From contig NZ_QGGV01000003.1 of NCBI RefSeq assembly GCF_003148765.1, forward strand, positions 28,057 to 92,056: a DNA stretch of 64,000 nt, given 5' to 3'. Below, in pieces: positions 21,597 to 30,903 of the stretch. The translations under genes and the position numbers were made by a program. Position 1 is the stretch's first letter; every line of letters begins with the position of its first letter. The notes under the pieces were generated by a model. The model had not been told where the DNA came from. It did no database searches and worked only from the letters and a program-made list of their open reading frames with translations. This DNA comes from Silicimonas algicola. Its GTDB lineage: Bacteria > Pseudomonadota > Alphaproteobacteria > Rhodobacterales > Rhodobacteraceae.

Positions 21597-21899
21597 TCAG
21601 AAGGCCCGGTTCATTTGCGCAGTGACGTCCTCGAGCACTTCGAGCGTGTCCGGGTTTACGCGGAAAACCTGATCCCCCACACGGAAATACCAGAAGTCTC
21701 CGCCTGTCGGCGGAAGCCCGTAATACTCGGCGTTGAGGAGGATTTGCCCCTGACCCCGGGGTACGACTTCGCCCGCGGCCACTTCGACAGAGCCAGAATT
21801 CTCGGGCGGCGTGAGGCACTTGCCACCCACGGTGCAACCATGCGCGCCCGAGATCTGGATAAAGGCGGCCAAACCGGCCAATACGAGGTAACGAACCAT
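21597..21899 (-). CDS. Small secreted protein of unknown function
   Basis: A 100-residue protein with a signal peptide (VRYLVLAGLAAFIQISGAHG) and two Cys close to the mature N-terminus (GCTVGGKCLTPP). The mature part contains YYGLPPTGGDFWYFRVGD and ends NPDTLEVLEDVTAQMNRAF. That 'RVGDQVFRVNPDTLEVLE' pattern resembles the small beta module closing the neighbouring RcnB-like protein (RVGDAIIRVDRRTRAVLD), so the two may be distant relatives. I do not recognise a family. The start at 21899 is supported by GAGGGGT upstream; an in-frame Met ten codons earlier is less likely. Confidence 0.6.
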   Translation of the reverse strand: MVRYLVLAGLAAFIQISGAHGCTVGGKCLTPPENSGSVEVAAGEVVPRGQGQILLNAEYYGLPPTGGDFWYFRVGDQVFRVNPDTLEVLEDVTAQMNRAF

Positions 21900-21971
21900 G
21901 GGACAACACCCCTCACTCACACCTGTCATACGAGGGGATGACGCGGAATAAGCGGAAAGGTTCCGTAAAAT

Positions 21972-22751
21972 TCAGGCGTCGATGTCGATCCAGACAGGAA
22001 CGTGGTCGGAAGGCTTCTCTCGCCCCCGCACGGCCGCCTCGATCCAGCAGTCGTTCAGCAGGTCGGCAGCTTGAGGCGACAGCAGGTGGTGGTCGATGCG
22101 AATGCCGTCGTTCCGGTCGAAGGCGTTGCGCTGATAATCCCAGAAGCTGTAGTGCCCGCCGCCCGCGTGGCGGACCCGGAAGGCGTCGGTGTAGCCGAGG
22201 TTCAGGATCTCGCGGAAGGCGGCGCGGCTGGCGGGCAGGGCGAGCGCATCCTCGCGCCACGCTGCGGGTCTTGCGGCGTCCTCGTCCTGGGGAATGACAT
22301 TGTAGTCGCCGCAGATCACCACAGGCTCCTCAGTCTCGAGCAGCGCCTCGGCGCGGGACTTCAGCCGCGCCATCCAGGCGAGCTTGTAGTCGTACTTCGG
22401 ACCCGGTGCGGGATTGCCGTTCGGCAGGTAGAGGCCGCAGACGCGCACCGCGCGTATCCCGATCACGGTCGCCTCGATCCAGCGCGCCTGCTCGTCGGTC
22501 TCGTCGCCGGGCAACCCTCGCGTCACGTCCTCGAGAGGTAGCTTCGACAGGATCGCGACGCCGTTGAAGCCCTTCTGCCCGTGGGTGTGGACGGTGTAGC
22601 CCAGGTCCTCGAAATGCTCGCGCGGGAAACCCTCGTCCTGCGACTTGATCTCCTGGAGGAGCGCCACGTCGGGCGCGCTTTCGGTCAGCCAGGCGGTGAC
22701 GGCTTCGATCCGGGCCCGGACGCCGTTGATGTTGAAGGTGGCGATGCGCAT
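21972..22751 (-). CDS. xth: Exodeoxyribonuclease III
   Basis: AP endonuclease and 3'-5' exonuclease of base excision repair, 259 residues. Key catalytic elements are visible: RIATFNINGVRAR at the start, LLQEIKSQDEGFP with the metal-binding Glu, VCGDYNVIPQDEDA with Asp and Asn, and SDHVPVWIDI with the catalytic Asp-His at the C-terminus. The start is the Met of MRIATFNI at 22751, as in relatives; 17 codons of open frame upstream are ignored. It stands alone on the minus strand. The 275 bases before it are less GC-rich and hold no gene I can support. Confidence 0.95.
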   Translation of the reverse strand: MRIATFNINGVRARIEAVTAWLTESAPDVALLQEIKSQDEGFPREHFEDLGYTVHTHGQKGFNGVAILSKLPLEDVTRGLPGDETDEQARWIEATVIGIRAVRVCGLYLPNGNPAPGPKYDYKLAWMARLKSRAEALLETEEPVVICGDYNVIPQDEDAARPAAWREDALALPASRAAFREILNLGYTDAFRVRHAGGGHYSFWDYQRNAFDRNDGIRIDHHLLSPQAADLLNDCWIEAAVRGREKPSDHVPVWIDIDA

Positions 22752-23029
22752 GAGGGGAGATGACGGGTTTTGCCGGATGTTGTCAAAGCGGATCCGGCGC
22801 ACGCACCGCGAAAGCGCACGGTCCGAGCCGGCCCTTTGCCTTTTATGGCGCAGCCTGATGACGGCTACGCCGAACTCCCAAAGGCTGCTTTGAGACCATT
22901 GGGTACGCCCCAGAAATCAATTGTCTTCGGTGTGTCGAGCGGGTCCGAATGGACCGACTTGGGCCAAGATTGTTTTGACGTCTGATTTTTCGTCCGGAAT
23001 GCTTGCCTGGAACATCAAAGGGTCGGGCC

Positions 23030-23839
23030 ATGGGAAGAGACGAATTCTTTGGAACCGACGATCAACGCGCGGTGCTGCGTCGGGGCCGTGGGATGGCTTC
23101 TTTACTGGGTCAGGACCGGCGCTACACTTATTACGGTCGCACGGTTGGCTTGGCCGGACCAGAGGACGGCGGCATTGAGCAACTTGCAGCCCTGGCCACG
23201 GTCCAGGGCAACGCGGCCTACGGTACCGTGCGGTTGAACGAGGCCGAAGCCATCAAGATGTCGCTGTCGGCGCGCGGGTTCGTCCCCGTGCACTATGACA
23301 AGTGGGAGGGCAATCGCTCTGCCATCGCGGCGGCGCGACGGGTTGTCGAGACGGTTTCCCTGCCCGAGGATCTTACGATGCTGCGTCTTGATGCGTCGAC
23401 ATCGGACGGGCACCTGACCTCTCTGGCCGACATGGCCTTGGGCTGCGGTGTCCTGCCGCTCTGCGGAGAAGTCTTGCGCGGCCTCTTGCGTCCCGCGCTC
23501 TGTTTGGTGGCCATTGACCGCACGTCGAAGGTGGTTTCGTGCGCAGCGTCATCGGCATACGCCCACGAAGATCATCCCAAACATGGCAGGCAGGCATGGT
23601 GGGGAATGCTTGCCACCGACCCTGCGCGGCGTGGTCAGCGGTTGTCTCTTGTTCTTGGGGCACATGCCTTGCTTGAGATGGAAGCACGGTTCCAATTCGG
23701 CAACTTCATGACTGGCGTTGAGCCTGGAAACGCGCCGTCGGAATCCATCTGCGCCCGAATGGGACTTTCGCGGGGAGACTTTGCGATCGTCGGATGCACC
23801 GATCCGCGCGCCTTGGCCGCTGGACGTATGACGAGGTAG
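23030..23839 (+). CDS. GNAT-like acyltransferase of unknown substrate
   Basis: A 269-residue protein whose second half resembles a GNAT fold: WWGMLATDPARRGQRLSLVL matches motif A (acetyl-CoA pyrophosphate loop), and EPGNAPSESICARMGLS matches the terminal motif. The first half is not recognised; it contains VPVHYDKWEGNRSAIAAARR. The ATG at 23030 (MGRDEFFGTDDQ) gives a protein without signal or membrane segments. It lies isolated between xth and a small gene at 23994, in a stretch with weaker codon bias than its neighbours. The substrate cannot be named. Confidence 0.6.
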   Translation: MGRDEFFGTDDQRAVLRRGRGMASLLGQDRRYTYYGRTVGLAGPEDGGIEQLAALATVQGNAAYGTVRLNEAEAIKMSLSARGFVPVHYDKWEGNRSAIAAARRVVETVSLPEDLTMLRLDASTSDGHLTSLADMALGCGVLPLCGEVLRGLLRPALCLVAIDRTSKVVSCAASSAYAHEDHPKHGRQAWWGMLATDPARRGQRLSLVLGAHALLEMEARFQFGNFMTGVEPGNAPSESICARMGLSRGDFAIVGCTDPRALAAGRMTR

Positions 23840-23993
23840 AGCCTCAATGCCCCCGTATATGGAAGGCGGCTCTCCGCACAGGGGTTAGGTGAAGCGTACG
23901 TTTGTCGAGTCGATGGCGTGCCTGCCCCAATTTGCACGAGAAATGCAGAAGGCCGGGGTCCGAGCCATCCCTTCGATTGCATCCCCCGGTCTG

Positions 23994-24194
23994 TCAGGCG
24001 GGGATCGGCTCTCCCGTCCGCCGCTCTATCGCGATAAAGCGCCGGGCGCGCGTATCGGCGTCGGTGTGCAGAGGACGCCGTTGAAGCGCGATCGAATGCG
24101 GATGAGGCCGCGCTTCGGAGTCGAGCTTAGTGTAGCGTCGCGCCTTCGCCGGTCCTCCGGGGATACGCTTGCCGTCGATGATATGCTTGGTCAT
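23994..24194 (-). CDS. Small basic protein of unknown function
   Basis: A 66-residue, strongly basic frame (many Arg, Lys and His) beginning MTKHIIDGKRIPGGPAKARR. It is supported by a strong ribosome site, GGGAGG, five to six bases before the ATG, and by lying in an otherwise gene-free 440-base stretch. No domain, signal peptide or membrane segment is visible. It could be a nucleic-acid-binding peptide, but that is only composition-based. No homologue is recognised, so chance cannot be excluded. Confidence 0.4.
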   Translation of the reverse strand: MTKHIIDGKRIPGGPAKARRYTKLDSEARPHPHSIALQRRPLHTDADTRARRFIAIERRTGEPIPA

Positions 24195-24280
24195 CAGAGC
24201 CTCCCTTGTCTGGGACAGCCACCCTAACAGATTCGCGCTATGTTTGCAGGCCCCACCGAAAAGCGAGCAGGCATAAGCTC

Positions 24281-24613
24281 TTACATCGAAAACGACGTCC
24301 CGCAGCCGCAGCTCGACGTCGCGTTCGGGTTCTCGATCACGAAGCGAGCGCCGATCAGCTCGTCTGCGAAGTCGATGACGGCATTCGACAGGAAGGGCAG
24401 GGATACCTCGTCCACCACGACCTTCTGTCCCTCGCCTTCCAGCACGAGGTCACCGTCCGACGGCTCGCCCATGTCGATGGAGTACTGGAAGCCCGAGCAT
24501 CCGCCGCCCTCGACGGCGACGCGAAGCGCCCTGGGCGCGTCCGCGCCTTCGTTGATCTCGGCCAGCCGCGCAAAGGCGCGGGGCGTGACACGGGGAGGAA
24601 GGGCAAGGTCCAT
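24281..24613 (-). CDS. erpA: A-type iron-sulfur carrier protein, ErpA/IscA family
   Basis: A 110-residue HesB/IscA-like protein that carries Fe-S clusters to apoproteins. The three ligand Cys are present: GGGCSGFQYSID and, at the C-terminus, SSCGCGTSFSM. The start is the Met of MDLALPPRVTPRA (24613), with GGAG eight bases upstream; the open frame continues further but lacks family similarity. It is divergent from the dGTPase gene, with 77 bases between starts. Whether it is ErpA or another A-type paralogue cannot be settled from sequence alone. Confidence 0.92.
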   Translation of the reverse strand: MDLALPPRVTPRAFARLAEINEGADAPRALRVAVEGGGCSGFQYSIDMGEPSDGDLVLEGEGQKVVVDEVSLPFLSNAVIDFADELIGARFVIENPNATSSCGCGTSFSM

Positions 24614-24690
24614 CTCGGACTCCGGCGTTTCTTTTGCTGCTTCAACGGAATATATGGGCGACGGGACAGGCGAACAAGACAGGGGACGCA

Positions 24691-25866
24691 ATGCAGGCGC
24701 CCTATGCGTCGGACCCGGCGACAAGCCGGGGCCGGCTGCACGACGAGGACGAGTCCACCTTCCGGTCCGCCTTCCAGCGCGACCGGGACCGGATCATCCA
24801 TGCCAGCGCCTTCCGGCGGCTGAAGCACAAGACGCAGGTCTTCATCGAACACGAGGGCGACTACTTCCGCACGCGCCTCACGCATTCCATCGAGGTGGCA
24901 CAGGTGGCGCGGACGATTGCGGGCGCGCTTGGCCTCAACGCCGAACTGACCGAGGCGGTGGCGCTGGCGCACGACTTGGGCCATACGCCCTTCGGTCACA
25001 CGGGCGAAGAGGCACTGTCGGCGCTCATGGCACCCTACGGCGGCTTCGATCACAACGCGCAAGCGCTGCGGATCGTGACTGCGCTGGAACGGCATTATGC
25101 GCGGTTCGACGGGTTGAACCTGACCTGGGAAACCCTTGAAGGCATTGCGAAACACAATGGTCCGGTGACGGGCGTGCTGCCTTGGGCGCTGGCCGAGTAC
25201 CAGACCAAGCACGACCTCGAACTTCACACCTACGCCAGCGCCGAGGCGCAGGTGGCGGCGATCTCGGACGACGTGGCCTACAACCACCACGACCTGCACG
25301 ATGGGCTGCGGGCGGAATTGTTCTCGACCGACGAACTTGGAAAGCTCCCCATCCTCGACCGCTGCTTCGCCCGCGTCGACGAGATCTATCCCGGCCTCAA
25401 CTACTATCGCCGAAGGCACGAGGCGCTGCGGCGCTTTTTCGGGCTTCTGGTCGAGGACGTCATCGCGGTGGCGCAGAGATCCCTGGCCGAGATCCAGCCG
25501 GCCAGCGCGCAGGACATCCGCGAGGCGGGGTTCCAGATGATCCGTTTTTCCGAGCCGCTGTTCCAGGATCTGAAGGTGATCCGCCAATTCCTCTTCACCC
25601 GCATGTATCGCGCACCGACGGTCGTGAAGATGCGCGCCGAGGTGACCCGCGTGATCGACGAGCTTTTCCCGTTCTTCATGGCGCACCCCGACAACTTGCC
25701 GAAGCAGTGGCGGAAGGACGTCGAGGACGCCGAGGACGAAACCGCGCTCGCCCGCATCGTGTCCGACTACATCGCGGGCATGACCGACCGTTTCGCGCTT
25801 CAATGCCACGAGAGGTTCATCGGGGGCGGCGAGGCGGCGGCGATGCGTAGCGTGCCGGTGGGGTGA
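24691..25866 (+). CDS. dgt: Deoxyguanosinetriphosphate triphosphohydrolase
   Basis: A 391-residue HD-domain hydrolase that removes triphosphate from dGTP (or dNTPs more broadly) and so controls nucleotide pools. The metal-binding HD motif is seen in RLTHSIEVAQVARTIA and ALAHDLGHTPFGHTGEEAL, with the later Asp in AAISDDVAYNHHDLHDG. The N-terminal RDRDRIIHASAFRRLKHKTQ is family-typical. The ATG at 24691 follows AGGGGAC. It ends four bases before the stop of the convergent PP-loop gene, leaving no room for a separate terminator. Confidence 0.95.
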   Translation: MQAPYASDPATSRGRLHDEDESTFRSAFQRDRDRIIHASAFRRLKHKTQVFIEHEGDYFRTRLTHSIEVAQVARTIAGALGLNAELTEAVALAHDLGHTPFGHTGEEALSALMAPYGGFDHNAQALRIVTALERHYARFDGLNLTWETLEGIAKHNGPVTGVLPWALAEYQTKHDLELHTYASAEAQVAAISDDVAYNHHDLHDGLRAELFSTDELGKLPILDRCFARVDEIYPGLNYYRRRHEALRRFFGLLVEDVIAVAQRSLAEIQPASAQDIREAGFQMIRFSEPLFQDLKVIRQFLFTRMYRAPTVVKMRAEVTRVIDELFPFFMAHPDNLPKQWRKDVEDAEDETALARIVSDYIAGMTDRFALQCHERFIGGGEAAAMRSVPVG

Positions 25867-25870
25867 CGTC

Positions 25871-27004
25871 TCAGGCTTTGCCCGTCGGGGTGATCTTCCG
25901 CCGCAGTCTGTCGAGCCGGTTCGTCAAAACGGTCCGGAGGGCAGCATCGTCGAGCGTCGGCTCGAGGTCCTTGAGAAAGACCATGTGCCGCCTGAGGCCC
26001 GCGGGGTAGTTCGGCAGGGTCATCGCCGCAAAATGCTCGGCCAGGTCCGGATTGGCTTCGAAATACGGGGCGGGATCGACGCCCGCCGCGACGAGGTTCA
26101 GCTTCGTCCGGACGCATTTCTCGCAGGTGCCGCAATTGCCGCCGATTTCCTTGTTCTGGCAGACCGACACGGCTCTCATCAGGTCGGGATCGGCGTCGAC
26201 GATAGCCCGGACCTTGGCGGTCCGCCCGGCCTCGCCGCCGGCGTGATGGATCGGGAACCATGTGGACCCAAGCGCTTCGACGATAGGGCGCGAGTTGCCC
26301 CAGGGCGTATAGCCGTACTCTTGCGCCAGCGTGAAGTCTGCGGCGATGGACCCGTCTCGGAAACATTGGGCGTGGAAGGCCAGCATCATCGCCAGGACGC
26401 AGGTGTGCGTGGCATTGAAATAGAGCTTGTGGTCGCGGACCGTCGTTTCGGCCGTCACCAGCTCCAGCCCGAGGACCTCCGCGAGACGCGCCACCCGGCC
26501 GCGCCTCTCGACGAAGCCGGGCGAGGTGGCGCGCGGGTAGTCTGCGCCCGCGACGAGAAGGCCATGACCAGCCCGGCCTTCGGCGACGTCCTTCATGGCA
26601 GCGTAAGTTGAATCTATACCGCCCGAGAGGCAGATCAGGCCGCCGTGGCGCGGGGCATGGACTGGGGCCGGGACGAGATTGGTCGCTTCGATGGTGACGG
26701 GATAGCAGCGGCGAACGCGCCACAGATCGAAAATGTCGACCACGCGGCGCGCGGCGGCAAGGCCGTCCTCCGTAATCGGAAGATCGGTCCTAACATTCCA
26801 GTTGTTCCGCACCGCCACGGCGAGGGTGCCGAAAAGCGCGAAGTCGAAGACGTCGTGCGTCCCGATGTCGTTGAGGTCGGAGGTCACGTCGAACGCCGCG
26901 TCGCCAAAGTGCACTCGGCTGGTCGAGCCCTGTTGCACGACCGTCAGGTCCAACGTCCGTGCTTTCGGAACACGGATCAATCTTTCGGTTAGCACAGTCA
27001 GCAA
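25871..27004 (-). CDS. QueC-like PP-loop ATP pyrophosphatase of unknown function
   Basis: A 377-residue protein with an N-type ATP pyrophosphatase centre: the PP-loop is LICLSGGIDSTYAAMKD near residue 130. Towards the C-terminus is a zinc-type motif C-x8-C-x2-C-x2-C (CQNKEIGGNCGTCEKCVR), the same spacing as in QueC (7-cyano-7-deazaguanine synthase). It differs from QueC in length (QueC is about 230 residues) and by an unrecognised ~115-residue N-terminal domain. It probably adenylates a carbonyl or carboxyl substrate, but which one is unknown. The gene converges with dgt (four bases apart) and is divergent from argS. Confidence 0.7.
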   Translation of the reverse strand: MLTVLTERLIRVPKARTLDLTVVQQGSTSRVHFGDAAFDVTSDLNDIGTHDVFDFALFGTLAVAVRNNWNVRTDLPITEDGLAAARRVVDIFDLWRVRRCYPVTIEATNLVPAPVHAPRHGGLICLSGGIDSTYAAMKDVAEGRAGHGLLVAGADYPRATSPGFVERRGRVARLAEVLGLELVTAETTVRDHKLYFNATHTCVLAMMLAFHAQCFRDGSIAADFTLAQEYGYTPWGNSRPIVEALGSTWFPIHHAGGEAGRTAKVRAIVDADPDLMRAVSVCQNKEIGGNCGTCEKCVRTKLNLVAAGVDPAPYFEANPDLAEHFAAMTLPNYPAGLRRHMVFLKDLEPTLDDAALRTVLTNRLDRLRRKITPTGKA

Positions 27005-27200
27005 AGCTGCAACCTCGAGAAGTGGCCCCCTTGGTTGTTCACACGGTGCGGCTCAAAGAACAACCCTGACGCCAAGGCATCGGCGGGGATAGGGTCGCTT
27101 GTATCGCGGTGGCCGCAGCACCAGCCGGAAGCACCGGCCCGCTTTCGTTGACGCCGGGCGCCGGAGTGTTAAACCCCGCCAAGAGCCAAGGACCGGACCC

Positions 27201-28925
27201 ATGAACATCTTCGCCGACATCCGCACCTCCGTGATCGAGACGCTCGACGCCCTTGTGGCCGAGGGGCGGCTGCCCTCGGGCCTGTCCTGGGGCGCGGTGG
27301 CGGTGGAGCCACCGCGCGATCCGGCGCATGGCGACATGGCGACGAACGCGGCGATGGTCCTGGCAAAGCCCGCCGACAAGGCTCCCCGCGACATCGCGGT
27401 CGAACTGGCCGAGCGGCTGACGTCCGATCCGCGGATCGCGACAGCCGAGGTCGCGGGTCCAGGGTTCATAAACATCCGTCTCGTCCCCGAGGTCTGGCAT
27501 GATGTCGTGGCCGAGGCCATCGACGCCGGGAGGTCCTTCGGCCATTCGGGCCTCGGCGCGGGCGTGAAGGTGAACATCGAGTATGTCTCGGCGAACCCGA
27601 CGGGACCCCTCCACGTCGGACACACGCGGGGCGCGGTTTTCGGGGACGCGCTTGCGGCGCTGCTCGAATTCGCGGGCTACGACGTCACGCGCGAATACTA
27701 CATCAACGACGGCGGCGCGCAGGTCGACGTCCTCGCCCGCTCGGCCTACGAGCGGTACCGCGAGGCGAACGGCCTTTCTCCCGAGATCGCCGAGGGTCTC
27801 TACCCCGGCGACTATCTCGTTCCTGTGGGCGAAGCGCTGAAGGTGAAGTACGGCGACCGGCTTCTGAACCTGCCCGAGGGCGAATGGCTGACCGAGGTCC
27901 GCGACTTCGCCACCGACGCCATGATGGAGCTGATCCGCGAGGATCTGGCGACGCTCGGCGTGAAGATGGACCACTTCTTCTCCGAGAAGTCGCTTTACGG
28001 CACGGGTCGGATCGAGGCGGCGATCGCGGAGCTGAAGAAGCGGGGCCTGATCTACAAGGGCACGCTCGAGCCGCCGAAGGGCAAGGTGCCCGAGGACTGG
28101 GAGCCGCGCGAGCAGACGCTCTTCAAGTCGACCGAGCATGGCGACGACGTCGACCGGCCGATCATGAAGTCGGACGGCGCCTGGACCTATTTCGCACCCG
28201 ACATCGCCTATCACTGGGACAAGATCGCGCGCGGCTTCGACGAGTTGATCGACGTCTTCGGCGCGGACCACGGCGGCTACGTCAAGCGGATGAACGCCGC
28301 CGTCTCGGCCCTGTCGGACGGGCGCGTGCCGGTCGACATCAAGCTGACGCAGCTCGTGAAGCTCTACAAGAATGGCGAGCCCTTCAAGATGTCGAAGCGG
28401 GCGGGGACCTTCATTACCCTCCGCGACGTGGTCGAGGAGGTCGGAGCGGACGTGACGCGCTTCGTGATGCTCACGCGCAAGAATGACGCGCCGCTCGACT
28501 TCGACTTCGCCAAGGTGACGGAGCAATCGAAGGACAACCCGGTCTTCTACGTCCAGTACGCCCACGCCCGCGTCAGGTCCGTCATGCGCCGGGCCGAGAC
28601 GATGCACCTCGACTGGTCGGACAATGCCCGGCTCGAGGACGAGGCGGAGTTTACCGTGGCGAAGAAGATCGCAGAATGGCCGCGCCTGATCGAGATCGCC
28701 GCCCGCAATCACGAGCCGCACCGGGTCGCCTTCTACCTCTACGAGCTGGCGTCGGATTTCCACGCGCTGTGGAACAAGGGCAACGACAATTCTGCCTTGC
28801 GTTTCGTGCAGGAGGGCAATCCCCAGGCCACGGCGGCGAAAATCGCGCTGCCCCGTGCGGTGGCAGTGGTGATCGCCAACGGGTTGAGGATCCTTGGGGT
28901 CACGCCGGTCGAGGAGATGCGGTAG
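27201..28925 (+). CDS. argS: Arginyl-tRNA synthetase
   Basis: Class I aminoacyl-tRNA synthetase of 574 residues that charges tRNA-Arg. The HIGH-type motif is in [18 protein letters not shown] and the KMSKS-type motif in [14 protein letters not shown]. An N-terminal Add1 domain ([19 protein letters not shown]) and the DALR anticodon-binding domain at the C-terminus ([16 protein letters not shown] onward) are present. The start at 27201 is preceded by an AAGGACCGGACCC stretch. Because the frame is open back to 27099, an upstream start is possible but lacks family similarity. Confidence 0.96.
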   Translation: MNIFADIRTSVIETLDALVAEGRLPSGLSWGAVAVEPPRDPAHGDMATNAAMVLAKPADKAPRDIAVELAERLTSDPRIATAEVAGPGFINIRLVPEVWHDVVAEAIDAGRSFGHSGLGAGVKVNIEYVSANPTGPLHVGHTRGAVFGDALAALLEFAGYDVTREYYINDGGAQVDVLARSAYERYREANGLSPEIAEGLYPGDYLVPVGEALKVKYGDRLLNLPEGEWLTEVRDFATDAMMELIREDLATLGVKMDHFFSEKSLYGTGRIEAAIAELKKRGLIYKGTLEPPKGKVPEDWEPREQTLFKSTEHGDDVDRPIMKSDGAWTYFAPDIAYHWDKIARGFDELIDVFGADHGGYVKRMNAAVSALSDGRVPVDIKLTQLVKLYKNGEPFKMSKRAGTFITLRDVVEEVGADVTRFVMLTRKNDAPLDFDFAKVTEQSKDNPVFYVQYAHARVRSVMRRAETMHLDWSDNARLEDEAEFTVAKKIAEWPRLIEIAARNHEPHRVAFYLYELASDFHALWNKGNDNSALRFVQEGNPQATAAKIALPRAVAVVIANGLRILGVTPVEEMR

Positions 28926-29030
28926 GGAGCGGCGGGAGGGCGGTTGGCAGGAGTGCGAACAACCTGCGATTCATTGTCTCGCATAATGCCTCCTCATAAA
29001 GTTCTCCATGACAGCGACCTCAGAGTGCCG

Positions 29031-29540
29031 ATGACCTCCAGGTTCCTCATCACGTTCGCAAAAAAGATCCTAGTGTTCGGCTCTGTGATGACCGGAGCGG
29101 CATACTCTATGGCGCACGCTGACGTTCGCGCGACGGCCGTAGCTTATGGCTGCGTCTCACTTGAAACAGAGTTCGAAGACGGAACACGATCAGACGAAAC
29201 ATATCGATTGCACCTCATTCAAATTGAGCGGCTAGGCGCAGAAGCAGACGAAAGTTCATTGGCTCTCTATTCATTGGGCCCGCTGATGAGAGCTGCGGGA
29301 GGTGGACTTTTTGTGAGTACGTCGCAGGTGATTTCGTCTTCGGCAAACACGCGCCGCGACGTCCTTGCCGAGGCGACTGTGGACGGAACTGAGTATGGCT
29401 GGTTTTCTATTGGCTCAACGCGCGTTCCAACCGGGAGGGAAAATCCTCTCTACCATGTGCGTCCCGCGTCTGAAGTGGAGGGTCTGCGTTCCGGTTCAGC
29501 TATTACCGAGTTTGAGTGTTCGCAGGTTCTTTTCGAGTAG
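29031..29540 (+). CDS. Secreted protein of unknown function
   Basis: A 169-residue protein with an N-terminal signal-type hydrophobic segment (FLITFAKKILVFGSVMTG) followed by a plausible cleavage site at SMAHA. The mature part has two Cys, one near the start (AYGCVSLETEFEDGT) and one near the end (ITEFECSQVLFE), and could form a disulfide-closed beta domain. No family is recognised. The coding sequence is visibly lower in G+C than argS before it and the SPOR gene after it, so it may be a recent arrival. The start at MTSRFL (29031) is the best fit to a signal peptide. Confidence 0.5.
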   Translation: MTSRFLITFAKKILVFGSVMTGAAYSMAHADVRATAVAYGCVSLETEFEDGTRSDETYRLHLIQIERLGAEADESSLALYSLGPLMRAAGGGLFVSTSQVISSSANTRRDVLAEATVDGTEYGWFSIGSTRVPTGRENPLYHVRPASEVEGLRSGSAITEFECSQVLFE

Positions 29541-29843
29541 CGAACACACCTAGGGCTCCTCGCTTCTCGTCTTCCAAGCGGAACACCAAGGCTGCCACAC
29601 TCTAATATCCGACAAGAGACATTCCCCGCCCGCGGACCGCACCTCCCGCCACCAGCGAAAATCGCCCCACATCGCCCCGTAACCGTTGTTATTTCTGGCG
29701 GATGGCGTATCCTTGCTGTGACGCCGGTCTAGGAAACGCGCTGACTGCCGGGAAACCGGCCTCAACGACAGCGCCCAGGCCTCGCGTCATCGAGCAGTGG
29801 AGACTGCCGGAACAACCGGCGGCGGGCAGTTGAGGCATGAAAC
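29541..29843. other. Intergenic region before the SPOR-nagZ-scp operon
   Basis: About 300 bases without a supportable gene on either strand. It contains a candidate promoter at 29686-29713 and a GC-rich leader up to the SPOR gene. No tRNA, repeat or strong terminator was seen. Confidence 0.5.
29686..29713 (+). promoter_or_regulatory. Candidate sigma-70-type promoter
   Basis: TTGTTA (29686-29691) and TATCCT (29708-29713) are separated by 16 bases, a fair match to a housekeeping promoter. It lies about 130 bases upstream of the SPOR-nagZ-scpA-scpB series. Position and spacing fit, but no transcript evidence is available. Confidence 0.35.
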
Positions 29844-30902
29844 ATGGCGGCACTCAATTACGATGACTATGGCGACGGATCCTATGGGAGCACCTTCGCC
29901 GCAGCGATGAACTGGGCCGGGGCGGGGCTGTCGGTCCTGCTGATCGCCGGTCTGGCGACCTGGGGATGGCAGCTTTGGGTGCGCGACGTGACCGGGGTTC
30001 CGGTCGTTCGCGCCCTGGAAGGTCCGATGCGGATCGCACCCGAGGATCCGGGCGGGCTGGCCAGCGACTACCAGGGGCTGACGGTCAACCGCATCGCGGA
30101 AGAGCGCGTCGATGTGGCGCCTTCGGACCGCGTTGTGCTGGCCCCTCAGCCCGCGACGCTCGACGAGGAGGAGGATCTGGCGATGGCCGAGCTTCCGCCG
30201 GTTGTGGCCCCTGCGCCGACGCCTGACGCGACGCCGGCGGTCATGTCGCTTGAGGACGACGCCTTTGCGACCATGCCTCCGGTCGTCGAAGTGGCGGACG
30301 AGGACGTCGCCGCCTTCACCTCCGATGCCGTGAGCGAGGACTTCGGCGCAGCTTTCGACGAGGAGGGCGTGGAGGACGGCTTCGGCACGGTCACCAATGC
30401 CGACGGCACCGCGGCCCTGACCGAGGAGCCCGCGCCGTCGGCCACGGATCTCGCGGTTGCTGCGGCCCTGGCGGACATCGGTCTCGCCCCGGAACCGCTC
30501 GTGGCCGAGCCCGCCGTCCTGCGCGTCGCGGCCCCCGCCCATGTTCCGGCGCGCACGCCGCGCCCGGTCGAGCGGCCCGCCCGCCTTCAGCGCGTATCCT
30601 TGGCGTCCGCCAGCGCCGCCGACGGCAGCGTCGATCCGGTTCGCATCCCGCCCGGCACGCGCCTCGTGCAACTCGGCGCCTTCGGCAGCGCCCAGGTGGC
30701 GGAGGCCGAATGGCTGGCCGCCGAGGAGCGCTTCGGCGAATACATGGGTGGCAAGGGCCGGGTGATCCAGGAAGCGCAGAGCGGTGGGCGGACCTTCTTC
30801 CGTCTTCGCGCGGTCGGCTTCGACGATCTTGGCGACGCACGGCGCTTCTGCGCGGTGCTGGTTGCCGAGGGCGCCAACTGCATCCCGGTCGTGCAGGAAT
30901 AA
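29844..30902 (+). CDS. SPOR domain-containing membrane protein
   Basis: A 352-residue bitopic protein. A short cytoplasmic start is followed by a transmembrane helix (around GAGLSVLLIAGLATWGWQL), a long acidic Ala/Glu/Pro-rich periplasmic linker (residues ~50-260) and a C-terminal SPOR domain (from RLVQLGAFGSAQVAEAEW to FCAVLVAEGANCIPV). SPOR domains bind denuded septal glycan, so the protein probably works in division or wall turnover. The next gene, nagZ, recycles peptidoglycan sugars and starts two bases after this stop, supporting a shared operon and theme. Confidence 0.88.
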   Translation: MAALNYDDYGDGSYGSTFAAAMNWAGAGLSVLLIAGLATWGWQLWVRDVTGVPVVRALEGPMRIAPEDPGGLASDYQGLTVNRIAEERVDVAPSDRVVLAPQPATLDEEEDLAMAELPPVVAPAPTPDATPAVMSLEDDAFATMPPVVEVADEDVAAFTSDAVSEDFGAAFDEEGVEDGFGTVTNADGTAALTEEPAPSATDLAVAAALADIGLAPEPLVAEPAVLRVAAPAHVPARTPRPVERPARLQRVSLASASAADGSVDPVRIPPGTRLVQLGAFGSAQVAEAEWLAAEERFGEYMGGKGRVIQEAQSGGRTFFRLRAVGFDDLGDARRFCAVLVAEGANCIPVVQE

Positions 30903-30903
30903 G

